Of a DNA stretch of 64,000 nucleotides, positions 52,544 to 60,404 are shown piece after piece. Every line of letters begins with the position of its first letter. The stretch's first letter is position 1. The notes beneath the pieces were generated by a model. It did no database searches. It was not told where the DNA came from and saw nothing but the letters and a program-made list of their open reading frames with translations. Made by a program: the position numbers and the translations under genes. The stretch lies in NCBI RefSeq assembly GCF_900101395.1, contig NZ_FMZO01000016.1, positions 55,992 through 119,991 of the forward strand, written 5' to 3'. The DNA is from Niabella drilacis (GTDB taxonomy: Bacteria; Bacteroidota; Bacteroidia; Chitinophagales; Chitinophagaceae).

Positions 52544-53725
52544 ATGAAACAAGCACAATATGCAATGATCCATACCATGCGGTGGTACGGCCCCAAAGAT
52601 CCTGTCAGTTTGAGTGATATAAAACAATCGGGTTGTACCGGTGTGGTTACGGCTCTTCACCATGTACCGGTGGGTGCTATCTGGGAAACAGAAGAAATCC
52701 GTAAACGGAAACAGGAAGTGGAAGCCGCAGGGCTTACCTGGGAGGTGATCGAAAGCCTGCCGGTGCATGAGGATATAAAAAAACAGAGCGGTGCTTTTGA
52801 ACAGTATATCGAAAACTATAAGCAAAGCCTGCGAAATGTAGCAGCCTGCGGGTTAAAGGTGGTAACCTACAATTTTATGCCGATCCTGGACTGGATGCGT
52901 ACCGAAATTAACTATACGGTTGCTGACGGAAGCCGGGCATTACGTTTTGAAAAAGCAGCATTTATCGCTTTTGATGTGTTCCTGCTGAAGCGTCCCGGAG
53001 CAGAAAACGATTATACGGCAACTGAACTGGAGGCGGCTAAAAACTGCCTTGAAAAATTAAGCGAAGAGGATAAAGAGACCCTGTACCGCAATACATTGTT
53101 AGGGTTGCCGGGAAGTGAGGAACGCTTTACAGAAGAGGAGATCCTCAAAGCGCTGAAAACCTATGAGGCCATTGATGCACAAAAACTAAAACAGCACCTG
53201 TTCTATTTCTTGCAGCAGGTGGTGCCTGTGGCAGAAGAAGCGGGTTTGAAAATGGCGATCCATCCGGACGATCCCCCCTTCCCGATCCTGGGGCTGCCAA
53301 GGATCGTAAGTACAGAAGCGGATGCGCAGGAGCTGATCAATGCGGCGCCTTCGCCGGCCAATGGCTTGTGCTTTTGCACCGGATCTTATGGCGTGCGCGC
53401 AGATAATGACCTCGCCGGAATGGTAGAGCGCCTGGGCGATCATATCCATTTCCTGCACCTGCGCAGCACAAAAAGAGACGAAGCCGGTAACTTTTTTGAG
53501 GCGGACCACCTGGATGGGGATGTGGATATGTATGCGGTGGTAAAAGCAGTTGTAACAACGATGCATCGCAGAGGCGTATCCATCCATATGCGCCCCGATC
53601 ACGGCCACCAGATGCTGGATGACCTGAAAAAGACTACCTATCCCGGTTATTCTGCTATCGGTCGTCTGAGAGGATTGGCTGAATTAAGAGGACTGGAGCT
53701 GGGGATCCGGCGCGCAGGCCTGTGA
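52544..53725 (+). CDS. uxuA: Mannonate dehydratase
   Basis: 393 residues from [16 protein letters not shown], the usual start. It removes water from D-mannonate to give 2-keto-3-deoxygluconate in the glucuronate pathway. Seen: [21 protein letters not shown] at the start, [44 protein letters not shown] and [11 protein letters not shown], which include the metal-binding His, Cys, Asp and His residues of this TIM-barrel family. uxaC, uxuB and a transporter are not adjacent, so the pathway is dispersed. Identification is secure. Confidence 0.95.
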   Translation: MKQAQYAMIHTMRWYGPKDPVSLSDIKQSGCTGVVTALHHVPVGAIWETEEIRKRKQEVEAAGLTWEVIESLPVHEDIKKQSGAFEQYIENYKQSLRNVAACGLKVVTYNFMPILDWMRTEINYTVADGSRALRFEKAAFIAFDVFLLKRPGAENDYTATELEAAKNCLEKLSEEDKETLYRNTLLGLPGSEERFTEEEILKALKTYEAIDAQKLKQHLFYFLQQVVPVAEEAGLKMAIHPDDPPFPILGLPRIVSTEADAQELINAAPSPANGLCFCTGSYGVRADNDLAGMVERLGDHIHFLHLRSTKRDEAGNFFEADHLDGDVDMYAVVKAVVTTMHRRGVSIHMRPDHGHQMLDDLKKTTYPGYSAIGRLRGLAELRGLELGIRRAGL

Positions 53726-53740
53726 GGTTTCTAAAACCTC
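53724..53740. terminator. Short hairpin after uxuA
   Basis: GAGGTTT and AAACCTC form a 7-bp stem with a 3-nt loop overlapping the uxuA stop, followed by GCAGG. It resembles the CCTGCGAGG-type elements near 36.98 kb. Confidence 0.45.
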
Positions 53741-53746
53741 GCAGGA

Positions 53747-54355
53747 TTACTCTTCCCATTCTCCCAATCCTTTCCGCACCAGCACCTTCTCATCTCCGGT
53801 ACAATCGATGATGGTAGAGGGGATCATGCCGCCAATGCCTCCGTCAATAACAATGTCCACAAGATTTTGATAATGATCATGGATGACCTCCGGGTCTGTG
53901 TAATCCTCCACCAGCTCGCCGGGAAGAGTGGTACTTAAAATGGGATGACCCAGCTCCCGTATGAGCGCCTGGGTGATTTTGTTGTCCGGAACGCGGATCC
54001 CGACGGTGTTCTTTTTGCTGTGCAGGATCCTGGGTACCTGTTTGCTGGCCTCCAGGATAAACGTATAGGGCCCGGGAAGGTATTCTTTTAGCAGCCGGAA
54101 GGTGCTGTTGGAGATCTGTTTGGCAAAATCACTCAGGTGGCTCAGGTCTGCGCAGACAAAGGAAAATTGCGCTTTTTTTGGATCCACTTTTTTGATCCAG
54201 GCAATACGCTCAATAGCCTTGGTCTGGAAGATATCGCAGCCCAGGCCATAGATGGTATCCGTTGGATAAATGACAATTCCCCCTCCACGCAGGGAATCAG
54301 CAACCTGTTTGATCAAACGGGGCTGGGGATCTTTGGGATGGATGGAAATAAGCAT
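53747..54355 (-). CDS. L-threonylcarbamoyladenylate synthase, Sua5/YrdC family
   Basis: 202 residues. The YrdC domain begins DSLRGGGIVIYPTDTIYGLGCDIF (about 22-45), the nucleotide-binding KxRxxxx region. It later shows FRLLKEYLPGPYTFILEASKQVP, NTVGIRVPDN and HPILSTTLPG. It makes the threonylcarbamoyl-AMP used for t6A in tRNA. A GATATTTG sequence ends 4 nt before the ATG, a near match to the -7 box. Some similar proteins are named TsaC-like without proof; biochemical role in t6A is the most likely reading. Confidence 0.9.
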   Translation of the reverse strand: MLISIHPKDPQPRLIKQVADSLRGGGIVIYPTDTIYGLGCDIFQTKAIERIAWIKKVDPKKAQFSFVCADLSHLSDFAKQISNSTFRLLKEYLPGPYTFILEASKQVPRILHSKKNTVGIRVPDNKITQALIRELGHPILSTTLPGELVEDYTDPEVIHDHYQNLVDIVIDGGIGGMIPSTIIDCTGDEKVLVRKGLGEWEE

Positions 54356-54479
54356 ACTGCAAATATCGGACAGTATATCCTGTTGGGGATATAAAATATG
54401 GAATTTAAAAGGAGCAGCGGGACCGCTACTGGCCTGCGGGTGTTACTCCGGGGGCGGCGGGTGCTGGTTTACTTCGCAT

Positions 54480-55316
54480 TCAATATTCTCTACTGAATAT
54501 TTTAAATTCCCCTGGGGGGCGTTTCACCGCCGTTAATGCAAATACCATGGGGATCTTGTTCTCCAGGTGTTGAATGCGGTATTTTTTGGGTGCTATTTCA
54601 GTGGTATGCCGGAAGCAATTATAGGGGGAGTAATCAAACTCCTCAAACGCAGTAAGTTCAAGCCCGTTCTGAAGGAGGCTGCTGAGCACCTCAGCCGTAC
54701 CGTGATTCCACATTACGTATTCCTCGTGCAGGTCTGCATTCCGGTCGGCATAAGTACCGCTATCGGTTTCGCAGATGGGCCCGGCATTAAAGTAACTGTA
54801 GCCTACTTTATTAAAATCGTCATCAAACATCCAAACCACCGGATGAAATTCTGCAAACACAAACCGGCCTCCGGGCTTCAGGAAGGTTGAAACAACAGCC
54901 GCCCACCGGTTCAGGTCGGGCAACCAGCCAATGGTACCGTAACTGGTAAAAACAATGTCGAAGGTTTCATTGAGCTGGTTCGGAAGATCATACAGATCGC
55001 AACAAATAAAACGGACATTGGTATGGGTTTTTGCTGCAAGATCGTTTGCTGCTTCAATGGCTTTGTCAGACAGATCAATACCCGTAACCTGCGCACCCAT
55101 ACGGGCGAGGGAGATAGAGTCCTGTCCGAAATGACACTGCAGGTGCAGGATGCGTTTGCCGGCTATATTGCCCAACAGGTTCAGCTCGATATCATTGAGC
55201 GACGAAGCCCCTTTTATGAAACCTGCCACATCGTAGAAATCAGATTCCAGGTGGAACCGCACTGTGTTGTTCCAGGAGGCTTTGTTAATGGTCAGGTAGT
55301 CTTTTACAGGGTCCAT
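54480..55316 (-). CDS. Class I SAM-dependent methyltransferase
   Basis: 278 residues from MDPVKDYLTINKASWNN; the frame extends 31 codons upstream without a better start. SAM-binding motif I is KRILHLQCHFGQDSISLARMG, and the acidic residue at the end of strand 2 is in VTGIDLSDKAIEAA. A motif IV-like region is FDIVFTSYGTIGWL. The PGGRFVFAEFHP stretch follows. The substrate is unknown. The C-terminal region (about 210-278) is richer in charged and aromatic residues. It is monocistronic. Confidence 0.85.
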   Translation of the reverse strand: MDPVKDYLTINKASWNNTVRFHLESDFYDVAGFIKGASSLNDIELNLLGNIAGKRILHLQCHFGQDSISLARMGAQVTGIDLSDKAIEAANDLAAKTHTNVRFICCDLYDLPNQLNETFDIVFTSYGTIGWLPDLNRWAAVVSTFLKPGGRFVFAEFHPVVWMFDDDFNKVGYSYFNAGPICETDSGTYADRNADLHEEYVMWNHGTAEVLSSLLQNGLELTAFEEFDYSPYNCFRHTTEIAPKKYRIQHLENKIPMVFALTAVKRPPGEFKIFSREY

Positions 55317-55429
55317 AGAAATGTAAAATGCAGAAGCGGGAAACAGGGTTTCATTGCTGGATAATGATTCCTGAGTTATAAACGAGGCTGTTGCTGCTTT
55401 TAAATTCAATAATTTTCATTGATGATGCC

Positions 55430-56458
55430 CTATCCCTGTATCGTCCACACTTCCTTACCGCGTAACAGTGCATCCAGGTCCGGCGCTTTCCGGGCTTTGG
55501 CATCTTCCAGCTGCAGGGCCATCATCTCCTCATAACAGGGGCGGTCTGCTTCATAAAACACGCCAAAGGGACGTGGCAAATGGCCTTCCAGTGCCGGGTT
55601 GTCGAAAATACGGGTGAGCAATTGCGCTTTAAAGATGTCTTTTTCATCATGGATCCACAGGTCATCCGCACTGTATCCTTCGCCCAGGGTCACCACCTGT
55701 GGTTTAAATCCGTCCAGCCGGATACCTTTTTTCCCGTCTGCGCCAAAGATCATGGGTTTGCCATGCTCTGCAAAGATGGTTTCTTCTGGTTTGGAACCTT
55801 TTTCGGTAAAGATCTCAAATGCTCCATCGTTGAAGATATTACAGTTCTGATAGATCTCCAGGAAGGAGGCGCCCTTATGCTGGTGCGTACGTATCAACAG
55901 GGCCTGCAGATGTTTCGGATCCCGGTCCATAGTGCGCGCTATAAAACTCGCATCAGCACCCAGGGCCAGCGCCAGTGGGTTGAAGGGGTGATCGATGCTG
56001 CCAAAAGGAGTGGATTTGGTGATCTTGTGTTCTTCCGATGTGGGAGAATACTGGCCCTTCGTCAAACCATAGATCTGGTTATTGAACAACAGCACATTTA
56101 CATCAAAATTTCTCCTTAATAAATGGATGGTATGGTTACCCCCGATGCTGAGGCCATCACCGTCGCCGGTAACGATCCAGATGCTTAGTTCGGGGCGGGA
56201 GGCCTTCAGGCCTGATGCAATGGCCGTGGCGCGGCCATGGATCGAGTGCATGCCGTAGGTGTTCATGTAATATGGAAAACGGCTGCTGCAACCGATACCG
56301 GAGATAAATACAATATTTTCTTTAGGAATACCCAAACCCGGCATTACGCGTTGCACCTGTGCTAATATAGAATAATCGCCACAGCCGGGACACCAGCGCA
56401 CTTCCTGGTCAGTTGCAAAATCTTTGGCTGTTAAGGCGGGAGTTAAAACTTCGGACAT
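55430..56458 (-). CDS. korB: 2-oxoacid:ferredoxin oxidoreductase subunit beta
   Basis: 342 residues from MSEVLTPALTAKDF. It holds the thiamine diphosphate site: GDGDGLSIGGNHTIHLLRRN is the metal/ThDP signature, followed by NVLLFNNQIYGLTKGQYSPTS. The iron-sulfur motif VRWCPGCGDYSIL (about 21-33) is at the N-terminus. The 2-oxoglutarate type (KorB) is favoured by length and this signature, although pyruvate or other 2-oxoacids remain possible. A subunit alpha gene (korA) is expected next to it and is not in the window. Upstream is a divergent cytochrome gene. Confidence 0.88.
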   Translation of the reverse strand: MSEVLTPALTAKDFATDQEVRWCPGCGDYSILAQVQRVMPGLGIPKENIVFISGIGCSSRFPYYMNTYGMHSIHGRATAIASGLKASRPELSIWIVTGDGDGLSIGGNHTIHLLRRNFDVNVLLFNNQIYGLTKGQYSPTSEEHKITKSTPFGSIDHPFNPLALALGADASFIARTMDRDPKHLQALLIRTHQHKGASFLEIYQNCNIFNDGAFEIFTEKGSKPEETIFAEHGKPMIFGADGKKGIRLDGFKPQVVTLGEGYSADDLWIHDEKDIFKAQLLTRIFDNPALEGHLPRPFGVFYEADRPCYEEMMALQLEDAKARKAPDLDALLRGKEVWTIQG

Positions 56459-56621
56459 GATCTTAAAATAGGGTGCAAAGTTAATCATTCCGGCGGATTG
56501 AAAAGATGATTATGATAAATGCTAACAGCTGTTAATGGATAATGGAATGGTTAAACCCCTGTTTCTGCTGATTTTTCCTAAATTGCAGCAAGTTGTCATT
56601 TATTTGTAAAAACTTTATTTT

Positions 56622-57008
56622 ATGAGATATAAGAAGGTATCCATTGCTTTTACGCTCATTCTTTTTACCTTTCTGGTGGGCACATCCTATTCTTTTTACC
56701 GGCCGCCACATAACCTGAAAGTGCTGCCGCAGGATATAACACATGAGCGCCTGGATAGTATTATGGGAGCGTTCAATAAAGCGTTGGGGGTTAAATGCAA
56801 TTTTTGTCATGCAAAGGGGAAGGGTTCGGAGCGGCTGGATTTTGCTTCGGATGAAAACCCCGCCAAGGAAGTGGCCCGGAACATGCTGCGGATGACCATC
56901 GATATCAACAAAAACTACTTCCGTACCGATTCCGTGATCCACCCGGCTTATCTGAATACGGTTACCTGCAATACCTGTCATAAGGGGGATGCCTATCCCG
57001 GGCAATGA
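56622..57008 (+). CDS. Dihaem c-type cytochrome (photosynthetic-reaction-centre-cytochrome-like)
   Basis: 128 residues. The signal or anchor helix is at about 8-25. Two haem sites are C59-x-x-C62-H63 (CNFCH) and C116-x-x-C119-H120 (CNTCH). The pattern ITHERLDSIMGAFNKALGVKCNFCHAKG and MTIDINKNYF is that of small cytochromes often annotated as photosynthetic reaction centre cytochrome c subunit, although this organism shows no photosystem. It is exported and may take part in respiration. It lies alone, divergent from korB. Confidence 0.85.
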   Translation: MRYKKVSIAFTLILFTFLVGTSYSFYRPPHNLKVLPQDITHERLDSIMGAFNKALGVKCNFCHAKGKGSERLDFASDENPAKEVARNMLRMTIDINKNYFRTDSVIHPAYLNTVTCNTCHKGDAYPGQ

Positions 57009-57262
57009 TTTGCTATTGGAGCTGAAGATCTGCAAAGAAGACAATAAATATGGAAAAAAGATAATGCATCTTTGATGTTTGTTGGTACCTTTGTGGCGTT
57101 ACAGAACGGACATTGCTAATGTAGTGTTGGCTAATGCGCTTATGATATTTTCTATGACCGTAAGCTGCGGGGTAGTGATCCGCCCTGCGAAACAGGCAGC
57201 AACAGCATTTTAAAGCTATACGAACCGGTATATAAAAGGGACAGGATCGGATTTTATCAATC

Positions 57263-57901
57263 ATGATAAAGCAAATGAAACATCAACTAGGACTACTGTT
57301 TTTACTGGCGATTTTTTTCCAGGCAAATAGTACAGGTACCAGCGCACCGGCAGCTTTCAGGGTTAAAGCACCGGCCCGGTCTTTCAGGGCTGCCCCGGAT
57401 ATTGATACCGCCGTGCCCGGCTGCACAACAAAGAAGCAGCTGCTGTTTGACGATATCCGGGCTATACTCCGGGATCAATTGCTTATGGTAAGCTGGATAT
57501 CGCCGGCATCGGGTAACGGCAATTGTTTTGAAGTGCAGGCATCTGAAGACCGGGTGGCCTTTGCAACTATCGGCAGTGTGGAGCCCGGGCGCCCTGATGA
57601 CAATGCCAACGGCGATTTTCTTTATGCAGCCAGTATACCGGCGCCTGCTTACCCTGTTTCGATGGCCGGGTTGTTATTGATTGCAACTGCATTTTTCAGA
57701 ATTAGCAAAAAACGCATGATGGTAGCACTCTTTATAGTACTGACCCTTGGATCGGCTATTATTGCCTGCTATCATAAGGATCAGGTGACCGTTGGCCCGG
57801 AACCTGTTCGTTTCATACGCATAGCCGTAACCGATAAGGATGGCATGCGGTCCTATTCGGAAGTAGTAAAAGTACATAAAGGAGTGGGGATAGCACAGTA
57901 A
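57263..57901 (+). CDS. Exported protein with TM-TM-DKDG tail
   Basis: 212 residues. The N-terminal hydrophobic stretch (about 9-24) acts as signal. The part at about 68-110 (RDQLLMVSWISPASGNGNCFEVQAS) has the hFeVxxS-type rhythm of fibronectin-like modules in exported Bacteroidota proteins. Two membrane segments (about 130-148 and 153-170) follow. A cysteine after the second (IIACYHKDQ) and the end VRFIRIAVTDKDGMRSYSEVVKV complete it. The same tail occurs in the 60.4 kb protein. I know of no named family. Cell location is uncertain. Confidence 0.6.
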   Translation: MIKQMKHQLGLLFLLAIFFQANSTGTSAPAAFRVKAPARSFRAAPDIDTAVPGCTTKKQLLFDDIRAILRDQLLMVSWISPASGNGNCFEVQASEDRVAFATIGSVEPGRPDDNANGDFLYAASIPAPAYPVSMAGLLLIATAFFRISKKRMMVALFIVLTLGSAIIACYHKDQVTVGPEPVRFIRIAVTDKDGMRSYSEVVKVHKGVGIAQ

Positions 57902-58097
57902 TCAGGCCTGCTCCGGTATTTGTTGTTCCTGTATTTATTTCAGACTAAATTTTTGGGGTCATATCCTCTTGCAGGCAACCCCGCAGGAAGCAATAACAAA
58001 CAGTTATACAGATTCTGCTGAGTCGTTTTTAAACAGCTCCTGAGAACATTGTTGCTGCATTCTGAAATAAAGTATAACTTCATCAAAATGAACAATA

Positions 58098-58820
58098 ATG
58101 AACTTGCCCCGGATCCAATGCCTGTTCCTATTTTGCGCTACGCTCATATTAACTGTTTCCTGCACAGACACAGACCGGAATAACCGGTTAACAAAGGAAG
58201 AAAAGGAACAGGGATGGGTACTGCTGTTTGACGGTGTATCCTCCAATGGCTGGCATTTATACAACAAGCAGCGTACAACTGCGGGATGGGTTGCCCGGGA
58301 TGGGGCACTGGCTGTGGATACAGCAAATAAAACAGAAGTAAACGACCTGGTAAGTGATAAGGCGTTTAAAAATTTCGATTTGCAGTTTGATTGGAAGGTA
58401 TCAAAGAACGGTAACAGCGGTGTGTTTATTAATGTTCTGGAACGCCCGGATATCACCACTGCCTGGGCGTCTGGCCCGGAGTATCAGTTGCTGGAGCCAT
58501 CGCATATAGACAATGCAAATCCTTTCAAAAAAGCGGGTACCCTGTTTGCGCTCGATTCGCAAAAAAATGCGACAGTGGCACTGCCTGCCGGCAGCTGGAA
58601 TCACTCCCGGATCCGGCAGGTTGACGGTAAGGTAGCGTTTTACCTGAATGGTGTTTTAACCGTGCAGGAAGACCTGCATTCCGGAAGCTGGCAGCAAAAA
58701 GTGGCCCAGAGCCATTTTAATAAATTCCCTGAATTTGGCAAGCAGGTCAGCGGTCATATTGCATTGCAGGACTGGGCCAGCGGGGTGGCCTTCCGGAATA
58801 TTAAGATTAAAGAACTGTAG
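58098..58820 (+). CDS. DUF1080 (3-keto-disaccharide hydrolase) lipoprotein
   Basis: 240 residues. The signal peptide ends in a lipobox (LILTVSC, Cys at about 22). The DUF1080 beta-sandwich shows WVLLFDGVSSNGWHLY, FDLQFDWKVSKNGNSGVFINV, EYQLLEPSH and the ending ASGVAFRNIKIKEL. These jelly-roll proteins include hydrolases of 3-keto-sugars and carbohydrate-binding domains. The pathway is not indicated by neighbours. It is probably surface- or periplasm-exposed through its lipid anchor. Family assignment is strong. Confidence 0.92.
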   Translation: MNLPRIQCLFLFCATLILTVSCTDTDRNNRLTKEEKEQGWVLLFDGVSSNGWHLYNKQRTTAGWVARDGALAVDTANKTEVNDLVSDKAFKNFDLQFDWKVSKNGNSGVFINVLERPDITTAWASGPEYQLLEPSHIDNANPFKKAGTLFALDSQKNATVALPAGSWNHSRIRQVDGKVAFYLNGVLTVQEDLHSGSWQQKVAQSHFNKFPEFGKQVSGHIALQDWASGVAFRNIKIKEL

Positions 58821-58993
58821 GCATCCATCGGGGCACTGTATCTGAATTTCCTTAATATCAGGATGGAGGCCGGTGTGCTCCCGGAAAGTTTTAACAGCAG
58901 CGCAAGCCACTGAAATCGGAAAATTCCATGGGGCTATGCCGGCCGCGGGGCCGTAGTTGTTTTCCCGATTAAGATTATCTTGCGGTTTATATT

Positions 58994-60160
58994 ATGCAGA
59001 TTTTCAATTTCCTGCTGAGCGCAATGGCGTTTTTGCTCATTGTGTTTGCATTGCATCTTTTATATACCAAACAGGGCAACCGGCTGCTGAACCGGCTGCT
59101 TTCCGTTCATTTGCTGACGCGGTTCGGGCATGCCTGCATTCTCCTGCTTATTGTTTCGGGATACCAGGTTTACCCGGTTTTTCATAAGCTATCCATGTCC
59201 TTGTTTTTTATTGCACCGGCCTGTTCCTACCTGTATGTCCGTTGTTTTTTGAATGGTGAGACCCGGTTAAAAAAATACGATTTTCTACATTTTATACCCG
59301 CATTGCTGGTATTGCTTCACCTATTGCCGGTGCCGCAGAAAGTGGTGAACTGGCAACACGTATCACACCAGATCTTAATCGGAGGCCATTTTTCAGTTAC
59401 CGAAAATACCGGGCTTTTGCCGGCGAATTTTTATTCCGCCGGACTGTTTGTGCTTACATTGGGCTATTTAATCGTCGTATGGTGGCTGGTACTTTCATCA
59501 GGATTTATCCGAAAAAGTAAATGGGATACGACCAAAATATGGCTGTTCTTTTATCTTTTAACAGTAACTTTTTTTAAGTTGCTGGGTTTTGTGGCTTACC
59601 TTTTGAATGTCACAGGTGCCAGTTATCTCGGAAACCCGGCTTTCATCATCATCAGTTGCCTGGGGTTACTGTTTATGATGATTTTTATTTTGCACCAGCC
59701 GGGTATTTTATATGGATATATTTTACTATCGGGGCGACCAAGAGAAACGCCCGAACCGGTTAAAGTTCCTGTAACCAAAAAAATAGCCGCTACCGGCAGC
59801 AATACCACCGGCGAACAACAGCAAAAATATATTGAAGCCATTACCCGGCTGATGGAAGAGGAACAGCCCTTCCTGGCAGCCGATTGCCAGATCATTCACC
59901 TGGCGCAGCGCTTACAGATCCCCGTACATCATTGCTCGCAGGCCATTAATAAAGCAATGGGCAAAAATTTCAGGGACTGGCTGAATGGTTACCGGATCCG
60001 GTATTTTATCGACCGGTACCCGGAGGAAGCCGATAAAATGACGATTGAATCGGTAGCTTTTCAATCAGGATTTAAAAATATTACTACATTTTATAATGCA
60101 TTTAAGAAAGAGACCGGGCAGATGCCGAAGGGATATTTTGAGCACTCTCCGGTTCGTTAA
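58994..60160 (+). CDS. Membrane-bound AraC-type regulator
   Basis: 388 residues. Seven hydrophobic helices make up the N-terminal half (about 4-255). An AraC-type helix-turn-helix occupies the C-terminal part (about 285-388): LAQRLQIPVHHCSQAINKAMGKNFRDWLNGYRI and SVAFQSGFKNITTFYNAFKKETGQMPKGYF. Membrane-linked AraC proteins of this type are frequent in Bacteroidota and may sense lipids or membrane state. No target is obvious; the DUF1080 gene upstream and the beta-helix gene downstream are on the same strand. Confidence 0.88.
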   Translation: MQIFNFLLSAMAFLLIVFALHLLYTKQGNRLLNRLLSVHLLTRFGHACILLLIVSGYQVYPVFHKLSMSLFFIAPACSYLYVRCFLNGETRLKKYDFLHFIPALLVLLHLLPVPQKVVNWQHVSHQILIGGHFSVTENTGLLPANFYSAGLFVLTLGYLIVVWWLVLSSGFIRKSKWDTTKIWLFFYLLTVTFFKLLGFVAYLLNVTGASYLGNPAFIIISCLGLLFMMIFILHQPGILYGYILLSGRPRETPEPVKVPVTKKIAATGSNTTGEQQQKYIEAITRLMEEEQPFLAADCQIIHLAQRLQIPVHHCSQAINKAMGKNFRDWLNGYRIRYFIDRYPEEADKMTIESVAFQSGFKNITTFYNAFKKETGQMPKGYFEHSPVR

Positions 60161-60292
60161 TTTGCAAATGCGGAGATCCGAAATGTGTATTGAGCGCCAG
60201 GCAGGAAACCTTGTACCCTGAATGAGACGATAGGCATCGGACGATAGGTTTTAGATCAGAAACCCCAAAAACCAAAACAGAAATCTCTAACA

Positions 60293-60367
60293 AGCCCCAA
60301 ACCGCACAATTTTCTATAACGATTCAATGGTTATAGTTATTTGACAGCCCCCAAACCGCTATTTTCT
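60293..60367. repeat. Imperfect direct repeat in an intergenic gap
   Basis: AGCCCCAAACCGCACAATTTTCT (60293-60315) and AGCCCCCAAACCGCTATTTTCT (60346-60367) are direct repeats with small indels, 53 bp apart. They lie between the AraC-type gene and the beta-helix gene and may be regulator binding sites. Confidence 0.45.
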
Positions 60368-60404
60368 GCTTGCGAAGCTATGTTTGTGCCTCATTTTTTA
60401 AAAC

